DNA of 64,000 nucleotides from Acestrorhynchus altus (taxonomy: Eukaryota > Chordata > Actinopteri > Characiformes > Acestrorhynchidae): positions 4,740,959 through 4,804,958 of the forward strand of contig CM067512.1 in assembly GCA_034509495.1 (NCBI GenBank), written 5' to 3'. The translations under genes were made by a program, and so were the position numbers. Shown piece by piece: positions 12,351 through 24,889 of this stretch. Position 1 is the first letter of the stretch, and each line of letters starts with the position of its first letter. Below the pieces are notes generated by a model. The model saw only the letters and a program-made list of their open reading frames with translations, was not told the origin of the DNA and ran no database searches.

Positions 12351-15053
12351 AGTACTGCAAATGTCTAAGACAAGCATATTGTTAAGCAGCTTGTATGTTT
12401 TTGCCTTATAAAATAGAAATAAATAAGAAATGAGGAATGTCAAATGATTAAAATAATCAAGGTTTATTCATAAATTATACTGTATATATCACATTTGTTG
12501 CATTTCTCTTGCTCAGATTTGACACTAAAGAAATTGTTTGTTAGTAGTCTGCCTGTTCCCTGGATAAGTTTTCAGCTTTTTCTTATTTTACTTGTAAATT
12601 CTTTAACAGAAAAAAAAAAACATTTTTTATCGTGGCTTGAATTTTTTACTGTAAATGCACGATCTTCTCATTTCTACAAAGCTGAAATTAGCTTTCCTTT
12701 ACTGTAGGTAAAGCATCAGTTACACATGTCCTGCTCATCAGGAAAAATGTAAAATGTGTCAAAAATATAGAGGGCAAATAAAGCCTGTATCTGCTTTAGA
12801 TTTTCAACAAAAATGGTTTATTGTGGAAATCTGGAGAAACATTATATTAGTTATGTAATTATTACTCTTTATTACAATAATTGTTGAAGATATCTTTCTG
12901 TTTCCACCACTAGAATGTCTACGAAAATGTGTCGAATAGTAACCGAAGTAGTGGATGGTAGTTGCAATAACTGCGCTCCCTTTAAGAGAGCTTTGAAAGT
13001 AGTTAAGCAAACATGCTCACATTGATCAAATTATAATTATCTTAATAATATTGCTTAATTTATTTTAGTGTTTTTAAAGCAAATAGCAAATGCACACATA
13101 CTGATATATGGCTTTAATTTGTATTTTTTCAGGTAGGCCACCACATTTGTCTAGTAAATCTCATGATTTCGGTTGATATCGGTCACGCTTCATAACATTT
13201 TATTAAAAATGTTCCTGATTATCACAATTCTGCCACCTTTAATATTGCATTTCATGTGGCATTTGTGTGTTCATTGTTTTTGCACCTGCATGCACAAGTA
13301 TGTACACGTCTGTGTGTATGTGTGTGTTTGTATATATGTGTGAATGTGCCCACAGACTGGCACCCCTGCAGTAGAATTCACTTGTCAGCTTCTCGGCAGC
13401 TTTGTTTATTCTTGCGATTTTCGTGTGAGTGACAGCTCTTGTTCTCCGAACAGGAGAACAAGAGGGGGAGAGAAAATTAATTGGATGGAGGAAATTAGCA
13501 TAACATTAATGAGCGTCCCCCTGTTGAGGCGCGGCATTGTGGGTCTCTCGCGCTCTGCTCTCACTCACCCAGCGCACCAGCGTGTTTATTGTGGGGCTAC
13601 ACGGAGAGAAGAGGGGGAAAAAGGCCTTTTCAGGGGTTTTTATTTACCAGCCAGGTTCTCTATCCCCCACTGCTCGTCTATCTGCTATGTTACGCCACAC
13701 GTTAAACACAGCCATGCCTATAAAAGCAGGGTTAAAAAATTGGAGGGGGAGGACAAAGCTGAATTGTGAATTAAATTTAGATTAGGCACAGCTCTGTAAT
13801 AGTGTAATACTCTCAGCCTGATCCACTGCCGCTCCTGCAGCTATTCAGAAGCTCGGACTAGTTTGCATATAGTTTCCCTGTTTCTGCCGTGCGCTTTTGC
13901 ATATGTTCGCCTACACAGGCTCAGAGCTGAGAAACGAACAGAAAGCGACCGTTTCTGAGATGCAGTCACTTCGTATTATCTGAAAAATGTGAAATTATAA
14001 ATCAACCATTAGTGTGTTTGGAAAATCCCATCGGTTAATAAGTGGACAGCAACGATATGGTCCCCTCCACAGCTGAAGATCTCGGGGACAGAAAGAAAGT
14101 ATTTGATACTTGTGTCTTACTCCGGACTGAGGTCACAAAACAGTTGGAATTTTGCCTAATTTGGAAAACAGCAAATTGTAAGTTTTGCATCAGTTAGTTT
14201 ATGGAAATCCAGTCAATCAATGGTTTTATGTGGTTTTCCATAAATGTATTCCCGCTCACGACAGAGACTCATTTACTTATTTACATATAAGTGAAAAAGA
14301 CACAACATATATGTCAAATAAAATGCTAGCTTGACTTGCCTACAGCTTCGTTATTCACCCCACCTCATTTATGTTTTCTCATATGAGAGACATCACACAC
14401 ATAGCAGCCACATTTAGGCGAAATCTGGGCCACTTTAGTCACTTATAGCTCAGATATGTGCCAAACATTTATGATATCTGTGCAATTTTCAAAATAAAAT
14501 ATAATATAAAAAATATTTTGCTATTTTCATATATAATTTCAAAAGTGCATTAATGTGGTTTGTTGTAGGATCCTTGTAGGACAGCCGGGTTGCCACCATT
14601 CAAAGTATGCATGGACTGTTAGTGAGACCTCAGTGTGTTAATAAATGAATTTAACATGACTGGAATTGACTCTAATTAATGGTCAATGAGAGGTCAGCTT
14701 TCCAGCACTTATACAATTGTTCTTTTTTTGCTCGTCAGTGTGCTTCAGTTTCTCATGATTTCTCGGTGTTGCTGTAGTGGTAAAAATACCTCGTAAAAGT
14801 GACTCATTAGCATGGTCAGAGACAGCGAGGCTGGTGTGTGGGAGGTTATCAGTGACTCCACTTGGGCTGGTTTCCTGTGTTGGGACGGATGGGGCGCACT
14901 GTCCGGCGAGCTGGCTGAGGAAGCCCGGGGGTTTCCTAGCATTCAGGCTGGAAATAGCCCCACAGCCTGGGACAAAGTCCAGAGATTGTTCCCCTGGACC
15001 TGTGGAAGTGTGAGGGGATGCAGCAGCATCAAAATCCAGGGGCTGTCAGGATG

Positions 15054-15138
<85 letters not shown>

Positions 15139-18100
15139 CACCTGTCGAGTTGTGGCCGATTTGCCTTCCTTTAAAATGCCAATTTTCTCTCCATTTCATC
15201 AAAACGGTTTTCTTTTATATAACTTTATTAAAGCACATACTCTACTGAAAAAGAAAACATCATCAGGCACTGATTTTCTTTTTTCTGTGTTCTTTAATGT
15301 GGCGTAGCATGTGATGTGACTTGCTTTATTTATTTTTTATGTTTTCTATATGTTACGTTATTGCAAACTGACAAAGAAACCATGCTTATTGATATTAAAA
15401 ATACAATAACACGTTGCTGAAGAGCAGCATTAAACATATACATTAACTTACAAACACATTTATTTTGGTTATTCCCAATCATTCTAATAACAAATAAAGG
15501 CAACTTTTTTTTCAATTCCAATGTTATTTTACGTCTGAAAGTCTTACAAATATCTTTCATTGTTTATGTTAAAGGTTTAAATCAGCATATAACATCAAAT
15601 TAGCCTCATAAATGCTGCTCTTTAGTTAAGTCTGCGCTGTGTGTGTCTTGCTCATTGACGCTTTTGATATTTCTATCCTGTAGTTGTGTGTTATCCTGGA
15701 GCCCATGCAGGAGCTCATGTCCCGACACAAGACCTACAGCCTCAGCCCCAGAGACTGTCTCAAAACCTGCCTGTTTCAGAAATGGCAGCGGATGGTTGCG
15801 CCCCCAGGTAAACTCCTGAGACACTGAAGCCACACAGAGCATTAGCAGCCTGCACTCTTTCAAGCTATAGATATACTGAATGTCCACTTTAATAGAAACA
15901 CCTACTTTCTTTAAAAAGTGTAACCTTTTAACATTATCATTTCTGTCAGCACCTTCTGTCCTGTCCATCGCTGGAAAAGGACCACTACAGGTCCACTAAC
16001 CAGCCGATGGTAGTGTTTTGTAACTGGTTTGTAACAGGGGTATCAGAATTTTATATATGTTGGTGTCACTACTGGATGAGAGTAGCCCCCCAACCAAAAA
16101 TATCCAGTTTTAGATGCAGAGACCTAAACGTGATCTAGCACAGGAAAAAGATAAGTTCGCGAAGGCATCTCAGTTTGGTCAAAAATACATATTGTGTCGA
16201 TCCTCAGAAACATTAGTTGAAGTGAAAAAGAAGTGGGACTGGCAGGCTATGGAACCCTGATACCTAACTGGAATTTGAACTTGTGATCTCCTCACACTTG
16301 ATGAGCAGCAGTTAGACTGTAGGGCCACTCTAGGGCTGTGAAATTTCTTGGACGGAAAAAAACATAACATGGTTTCAAAAACATGGTTTCAAAGCTCTCG
16401 AGTGGAGCAACTGTCTAACCGCTTTATTGTCGAGAGGCAGGAGATCATAATGATGAAGCCCATCAATACATCAGGCCTCCATGGTCAGGAAAAATGTGGT
16501 AAGGGGACTTTCATCATACAGATGGGAATAACCAGTAAACAGTTGAGGGGGAGGAGCTAAAGACTAAACACCATATATAATGTTGAATCGGTATCACCTG
16601 CAGTTTCAGCATCTCAAAAACATGCACAGGGTCTATAATGGCAGCAGGTTTTGATCAGGCTCAGATTATTTTTGTTAAAACGGACTCGTGACTGTTTCAG
16701 TTTGAGCAAATGTGTAATTTAACATCATTTCATATCATTTAAGCAAAAACGTACACAAATCAACACTTCTTTGTTCATTTCATTGTTAATCACTGATTTT
16801 CATTTCCAGCAGTGGTCAGTAAAACTGGCTCTAATTTATGGGTGAATTTTCTTCTCCTTCCACCGTAATATCCCTTTTGGCCACGTCAAGCCACTAAGCA
16901 GAGCAACTAACATTCTCCCACAGCCGTTTGCTGGTGGATCCTCTGGCCGTTTCCTTTATTAGCCTCAGGTCCATTTTTCCTCCCATTCTGCTGAAATGCA
17001 GGCAGCATTCACGTTCAGGGCAGGAAGGAAGGACGGCCGCCTTCGTACACTGATAAGTCGCTTTTTTCTCGAGCGTGTGTGGAAATGAGGCCCTTTCAGT
17101 GCGTCATTCACACACCCTCGCTGATAAACACACAAGCAAAGTGTTTTTCTTTTTCTTTTTTTCTTTTTTCTTTTTTTTCACTTTACCTCAGAAACAAATA
17201 CTGTTTATGTGCTGTAAAAAAAACAGGATTTGTTGGTGCTGTTTGGTTACTGGGGTTTATTTTTTTTCCAAAAAAAAAGTTATATAGTAAAACAAAAACA
17301 TCTTTGTTGAACCTTTAAAAGACTGAGTTGTTCCTGTTGTTTTGCAATGCAAATATAATAAACAAATCATTAAATTATAATAACATTTGCAGTTCACGTT
17401 TGACAGGTTTGAACTGAATTTCTTGGCTGATGCTGTCATCCAGAGAAACTTAAATATGAATTATATAATACAGTCGGTTTTATTGTGACACAAAATACAT
17501 ACAGTGAACACTGTACTGTAAAAGGGGTGCATTATTCAGCCACAGCCACTTTTCTGTTTTGAATTTTTGGTTTCTTTAAACTTTGCTTTTAAGCTTTTAT
17601 TTTATTTGGAGACTGTGGGCACGTCCTCCCGCGGCCACATTCATCCATTTCTAGAAAGACAAAGTGGTTGTGGTATGTACCTCCTAATTTACTTTGAGAA
17701 CAGACATCCCCGCGAATATTTATGAGTTATGTAGCCTTTATTAAATTTAGAAAATCACTAAAATATGTCATTTGACCAGAAGTGCCCAAACGTTTGCATT
17801 TGGATGTATGACACCAAAATGGGCTTCATTGTTATTAAGAGTGAGTGAATCAGTTTCATTAGCTGAAAACAATGATTTCAATAACACTGAACAGACACAA
17901 AAACCATACAAGTGTTTGAAAGTGCCTCAAGGACAGCGTTGTACCTTTCGTAACAGATTTGTATTGTTTGTACTTCAACAAAAAGTACCCATATCGGTGA
18001 TTATAAAATGAGTGTCACTGAACCTGTAGAACAAAAATAAATGTATTATTATTATCATTAATATCCACATATGCATTGTATTATGTTATCATTTTAAATA

Positions 18101-20012
18101 ATTTATTGTTGCTAAAAAGCTTTTTGTGTATTTTATACCTTTTATTATTTATTATTTTATATTTATTTTTATTATACATAAACTGTTTACATGGAGTCCT
18201 ATAAACTTTAATAATGTAAGATACATATGTAATTTATATATATATTTAATAATGAAAAATAATGTAAGACATATTTTCAGGAATATTTCTTAAACATGCT
18301 CTCAGGTTTAGGCTTTACAACACTAACCTGATCATCACGACCTGCTAAATAAAACTTTTGTTTTACAGCGGGACATCCACAGAACTTCAAAACGGAAATT
18401 TTCCCCTCAAATCACAAAAAAGGTACTACTTCTGTCTTCTAAAGCTGGATACTGCATTCTGCACTCTGAATAAAATACCACGAAAAGCATGTTATCTTGT
18501 CTGTGCCATGAATGTGTTCTGTGAGAAAATAGGAGGTGATATAACTAAAATTTTGTATTATTTGAAAAATGCATTTAATAAAAATACAATAGTCTGAGAC
18601 ACTCCCACATTTATTACTACTTTCTGCTCCATCAGAAAGAGACCAAACAAGTTTGATTTTCATGGGAGGTGAGTAAGGAGGAAATGTGTGCTGTCAGAAT
18701 GTTCAGAATCAGGTGCAGCACATCAGCTGAAAGTAGTTGGACCATCAATAGAGATGTCTTTGAAGGACACACTTATTATGAGGTCTTATTAAAACCTCAA
18801 ACCTTAGTTTGCTCTTGCTTGTTTACGTGAGTTGGATCGCCTTGGTGAGATCCAGAGAACTCTCTGAGGCCTTCAGAACGAAGGTTGTAGATGCAGACGA
18901 GCCTGGGAAGGGATTTAAAAAGATCTCAGAACAATTAGAAATCAGTTGTTCCACAGTCTGGAATATAATTTAAAAGTGGAGAACATTTAAAGCAACTTCC
19001 AACATGGCCATGCCATCCAAGCAAGTTCACCCCAAGAGTAGACCGCAAGCTACATAGAAAAGTCTCTAACAATCCAAAAATGTCATCTCTGGATCTACAG
19101 GTAGCTCTATGTGTATCAATGTGCTTTGTACAGATGAATTAACAGTTGAATTATTTGGGCACATTAAGCAAGCTGTGAAGCATGGTGGTGGAAGTGTCAT
19201 GGTTTGTGGCTGCTTTGCTGCTGCAGAGCCTGGAGATCTCTCCATCATAGAAACCACTATGAAGTCTGTGTTGTATCAGATTATTGTACCATTCTTCCAT
19301 TAGATGTCAAAGACGGTAGATGGTTATAGAAACCATCTCATTGACATAATAACTATTAGGACACAGCGGCTCCTAACGTTTTCATCACAAGAAAATTGCA
19401 TTTTTATTACATTTTGCAAACAAGTTTAAAAGAAACCTTCCTTCAGTTTGATGTGTTTAGTTATATCACCTCCATCTCTCAACATAGTTCAAATGAGGAT
19501 CAAATGTCCATATGTTTACACATGTGCAAAAAATCAAAGGTGTTCATTGGGTGTCACGTTTTTCACATGATGATATTAATGAATAATGTGTATCTCTTCA
19601 AGAATTTCAACAGTAAAATCATTTTGGCTGTTTTGTATTAAAAGTGTATAGTAAATAAATAAGCAGCATTTCTCATGACAGCATGAATCTGCATAAACAG
19701 TGGTGTGCATTGTTGAGCTTTTATGCAAATGAAAGCAGGGGTTCCTCTTACTAGTGCATGTCTTGGGAGATGTTAAAATGCCTTTTGATTCCACTTCCTA
19801 AAGAAACAAAGCATGGTACATTTCTCATGTCTGTCTGTCCCTGCGTGTATGCTAATGTGTGTGTGGAGGGGGATTCTTATTACTGAATGTATTTAAGGGA
19901 TTATATTTGGTATAATAGATCTCTCTGTAAACTCTCGGTATGTGTGTGCATGCAATATTGCTGTGTGTGTGGGGGGGGTGGGGGGGTATTATCAATCTTA
20001 ATGTGATTCTGC

Positions 20013-20051
<39 letters not shown>

Positions 20052-23000
20052 GTAGAGCCCACTCGACAGACCACCACGAAAAGGAGAAAGAGAAAGAACT
20101 CGGCCAGCAGTGCGTCCAACAGTAGCCTTGGCAACAGTGCAGGCAATAAGAAACGGAGCCCAGCCAACAGCTTCAGCCTGACCAGCCAGGTACCTGTAAG
20201 CATCGAATTTTCTCTTATACACACACACACACACACACACACTTATACCCATGTTCATACACACACCCACACTCATTGATTATCTTCATCCACATTGCTC
20301 CTGTCAAGGGGTAGATATATAAGGTAGCCAGAGAACGGTCAGCTCTTGAAGATGGTGTTTTTGAGCAGGAAACATGGCAAAGCATAAGAATCTGACCAGA
20401 CTTTGACCAGAACCAAACTGGGTTTACTAGACGACTCAGTCAGAACACCCCCAACATATATGGCAGGTCAGAACCTACCAAAAGTAGGAAAGGAACAAAC
20501 AGCTGATGAACCAGCGTAAGGGTAATAGGCATCTAATTCTCATTAATGCTCATGGAAGCTCCACCTTTATAACATATAGGACTTAAAGGATCTTGGATAC
20601 TTGCATTGTATCTTCATTTTCATGGTATAATGCCAATATAAATGCACACACTTTGACTCAGTGTTCACTTATAATATGAATGAATGGACAGTTATTAAAC
20701 TACACAAATACCCATATAAGGACATTGACTATAACTGTTACACTTAAAAAATGCAGGTTTTAAGCTAATGCACATAGAAGAGAATACCTCATCAGATCTG
20801 TCCCTCTAGTGGCGTCCAGCGTTTCAACAGCAAAACAGTAAAAGTAGTTCCGGTTACTTCTGTTTGTGTATGTGCTGGTAAAATAAATTACCACACATTG
20901 TTCTGCTCCCATCTCTGAAAAATGATTTAAACATTCATGAACAAAATTCAAAAATACATAAATTGTCGAAACCATGGTTTCACCCAGAATGAAGACAAAG
21001 GTTACCAGGTACAATAAATGATATGGACAATATCTATTAATTTACACATACAGACGCCGTGTCTCTCAATATGGTGTTGGTTTAATGCAACACGCCAGAT
21101 GTCTCTGCACGGAGTTGTAGAGGTTCCTAATGGTATCCTGTGATGATCCATCCCATGCAGTTTGAATGTTCTCACTCAGTTCTGCAGATGGTGCGGTAGG
21201 GGTGGAGGGTTGATAGAGTGTCCAATAGCATGCCACACATTTACAATTGGGGATAGGTCTGGAGATGCGTCGGGTCATCGTATAGTATCTGTGTCCGCAC
21301 TGGAGTGTGTGTTCGGAAAAGGTATGGCCACTGGTTGCAGGACCTCATTAACGTAGTGTTTGGTTGTCAAAGTGCCTGTAATAAAGACCAAAGATGATCT
21401 AGCATTGTAAGAAATTGCACCCCACGCAAAGACACAAGGCCTGTGCACACACAGATTCATTGCTCTTATTGCATGGACTTGTCCCATTCTGAGTTTATAA
21501 ACTGCCATCATATGAATCTAATAGTTGTTCTTTACATTATATTAGAACTTTAGGACGAATGGACCAATAGAAATGCTCCCAAATGACCTGGAATAGAATT
21601 TTTAAAACCTAAGTACGATTTTTCCTTCTTAAATTAAGTTGCCATTTTGGAGATATAAGGTTCTTGTATGTCAGTGACATTTTGCTGCAGATGCCTATGT
21701 AGATTAGAACAATAAATAATAAATGAAATAGAAACAAACCCATCTCTATTCTATATCTAAAGCAAACTCTGCACAACTCTGTTTATGCTGCTGCTTGTTA
21801 CTTTGAAGTTACATTGGATGTGACTGTAATCAGATTCCTGAGGCGTTCTCTCAAAACAGAAAAATGACATGGTGCTGCCAATATATCAGTGTTGTTTTGC
21901 AGAGTCGCTCTCTGAATAACGAAGCTAAATTAAAAAAAGCTGTGTCGTAGTTTAAAAACAAACAAACAAAACACCAGACATGCTGTTAACTTACAGCTTC
22001 ATAACACACAATTACTGACATATTGCGTCCATAAATCTGAATTAGTTGATCTATATAAGATTAGTTTGATTTGCCAAAAACACCTTCATTCTTTTTCAGG
22101 GGGTAAATGTTTGTTTACTGTAATGGCGGGGCACTCGCAGGTTGCATACAATCAGCTGCATCATGAAGTATAAACAAATTTTGTGCAGCCGAGTTGCTGT
22201 GCAATTTTTCCGGGGTGATGCTCGCAGCAAATGAAGTGCAACTTAGATGCAAATGGTGAAAATGGGCTTGGAAAATTTTTTTTTTGTTTGTTTGTTTTTT
22301 TTTGTAAAACAACAGATACCATTATTATATACCATTATACTATAGACTATACCACTATATAGAGCAGTGTGTGGATAGTTACTGATATAGTGTGTGTTGA
22401 TGGGTATCGATATATAGAGCTGTGTGTTGATAGTTATTGATATAGTGTGTGTTGATGGGTATCGATATATAGAGCTGTGTGTTGATAGTTATTGATATAG
22501 TGTGTGTGTTGATGGGTGTCGATATATAGAGCTGTGTGTTGATAGTTATTGATATGATGTGTGTTGATGGGTATCGATGCTACAGAGCTGTGTGATAGTT
22601 ATTGATATAGTGTGTGTTGATGGGTATTGATATACAGAGCTGTGTGTTGATAGTTATTGATATAGTGTGTGTTGATGGGTATAGATATACAGAGCTGTGT
22701 GTTGATAGTTGATATAGTGTGTGTTGATGGGTATCGATATGCAGAGCGGTGTGTTGATAGTTATTGATATAGTGTGTGGTGTTGATGGGTATCGATATAC
22801 AGAGCAGTGTGTTGATAGTTATTGATATAGTGTGTGATGATGGTGTCGATATACAGAGCAGTGTGTTGATAGTTATTGATATAGTGTGTGTTGATGGGTA
22901 TCGATATACAGAGCTGTGTGTTGATGGTGTGATATAGTGTGTGTTGATGGGTATTGATATACAGCTGTGTGTTGATAGTTATTGATATAGTGTGTGTTGA

Positions 23001-24837
23001 TGGGTATTGATATATACAGCAGTGTGTTGATAGTTATTGATATAGTGTGTGTTGATAGGTATTGATATAGACTTAATGGTGATAGTTATTGATATAGTGT
23101 GTGTTGATGGGTATTGATATATAGAGCTGTGTGTTGATAGTTATTTATATAGTGTGTGTTGATGGGTATTGATATATAGAGCTCTGTGTTGATAGTTATT
23201 GATATAGTGTGTGTTGATGGGTATTGATATATAGAGAGCTGTGTGTTGATAGTTATTGATATGATGTGTGTTGATGGAGTATAGATATACAGAGCAGTGT
23301 GTTGATAGTTGATACAGTGTGTGTTGATGGTATAGATATATGAGCAGTGAGTTGATAGTTATTGATACAGTGTGTGTTGATGGGTATAGATATATAGAGA
23401 GCAGTGTGTTGATAGTTATTGATGCAGTGTGTGTTGATGGGTATAGATATATAGAGCAGTGTGTTAGTAGTTATGGATACAGTGTGTGTTGATGGGTATC
23501 GATATATAGAGCTGTGTGTTGATAGTTATTGTTATGAGTGTGTGTTGATGGTGCTCGATATATAGAGCTGTGTGTTGATAGTTATTGATATAATTGTGTG
23601 TTGATGGGTATTGATATATAGAGCAGTGTGTTGATAGTTATTGATACAGTGTGTGTTGATGGTATAGATATACAAAAGCTGTGTGTTGATAGTTATTGAT
23701 ACCATAGTGTGTGTTGATGGGTATTGATATATAGAGCAGTGTGTTGATAGTTATTGATACAGTGTGTGTTGATGGGTATAGATATACAAAGCTGTGTGTT
23801 GATAGTTATTGATAGTGTGTGTTGATGGGTATTGATATATAGAGCAGTGTGTTGATAGTTATTGATACAGTGTGTGTTGATGGGTATAGATATACAGAGC
23901 AGTGTGTTGATAGTTATTGATATAGTGTGTGTTGATGGGTATTGATATATAGAGCAGTGTGTTGATAGTTATTGATACAGTGTGTGTTGATGGGTATAGA
24001 TATACAGAGCAGTGTGTTGATAGTTATTGATACAGTGTGTGTTGATGGGTATCGATATAGAGAGAGAAACATTTTGATGACAGCAAGGAAACACTAGCCT
24101 TTAACTTGTACCCGCCACCGGGTCATCTTGAGTTCGTTCTTGGTACACCTTGGAAATCTGTGAAGCAAAAGGCCTCAAATCAGTTTGCATTTAAACTGCT
24201 AAATCACACCTCAGTCCTCAGTTCCCCCGATGCCATATTCTGTCCCAATAAAAGCCCATCACGTTTAACCCCAGCCTTGTGAGGTGTTTATCCTCGAGTG
24301 GCGTTTTATCCCCGGGCCTCTTCTCCCAGCGAGACATGCTCAGTCACTCAGCCTGGGGTCAAACACACACTTCAATCCACAATGTTTCCTTTCTCTTTTA
24401 CAAGGAACAGTGTGGTGGGAGGCAGGTTGCATTGTTTCAGATGGATGATGGGATTTGTAGTGTCTGGCTTTTCTTTTTTTTCCTCCAGTCAGGAGGACAA
24501 TGGGATTAGTGAATGCTGACTGTGAGATTGAAGTGAGTTGGACCGGGTTCAAGCTCTTGACTCCGTGAGCTCCTTTGTTCTTTTCTTTTATATTGTTAAT
24601 GCTCTGGACTTGTCTGGGTAGTATTAAGTGAAATGTTTCGACAATTATCTACAATGAATGACAATTTGTACTTTCTTTTTATTTGTGTATTTTTTGATTG
24701 ATTGGTTTGTTTATTTATATACACAGATACTCGTTTAGAGTGGAAAACTTTAATTGTGCAGATTTCTGTTTGTTCTGTGCACGTCTGGTCCGAGCCAAAA
24801 GAACACACACACAGAGACACACTTGTCTGCACTTGCT

Positions 24838-24889
<52 letters not shown>

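Larger units (their letters stand above)
12254..15683 (+). other. ldb2: ldb2 intron
   Basis: Starts with a long AC tract, then AT-rich sequence. A unique GC-richer block (about 13420-13920) and a second one (14745-15055) look non-repetitive, and a (GT)n-(GA)n compound tract lies at 15060-15138. No transposon is recognisable and no exon is visible. Confidence 0.85.
15808..20055 (+). other. ldb2: ldb2 intron
   Basis: Contains a reverse-oriented SINE head (about 16225-16340), a unique block (16850-17135), long AT-rich stretches (about 17140-18300) and a Tc1-like relic (18810-19320). It ends in a TG tract that runs into the acceptor. A short stretch near 15865-16000 resembles a Tc1-type element end but is too short to classify. 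Confidence 0.85.

Noticed and set aside
13344..13785. Overlapping 141- and 82-codon frames on the + strand
   Set aside because: No resemblance to a protein family and no splice-site support; better explained as a candidate noncoding element with low stop density from GC content.
22370..24060. CRISPR-like spacing of repeats
   Set aside because: Units are head-to-tail with no unique spacers and the context is a vertebrate intron; it is a minisatellite.
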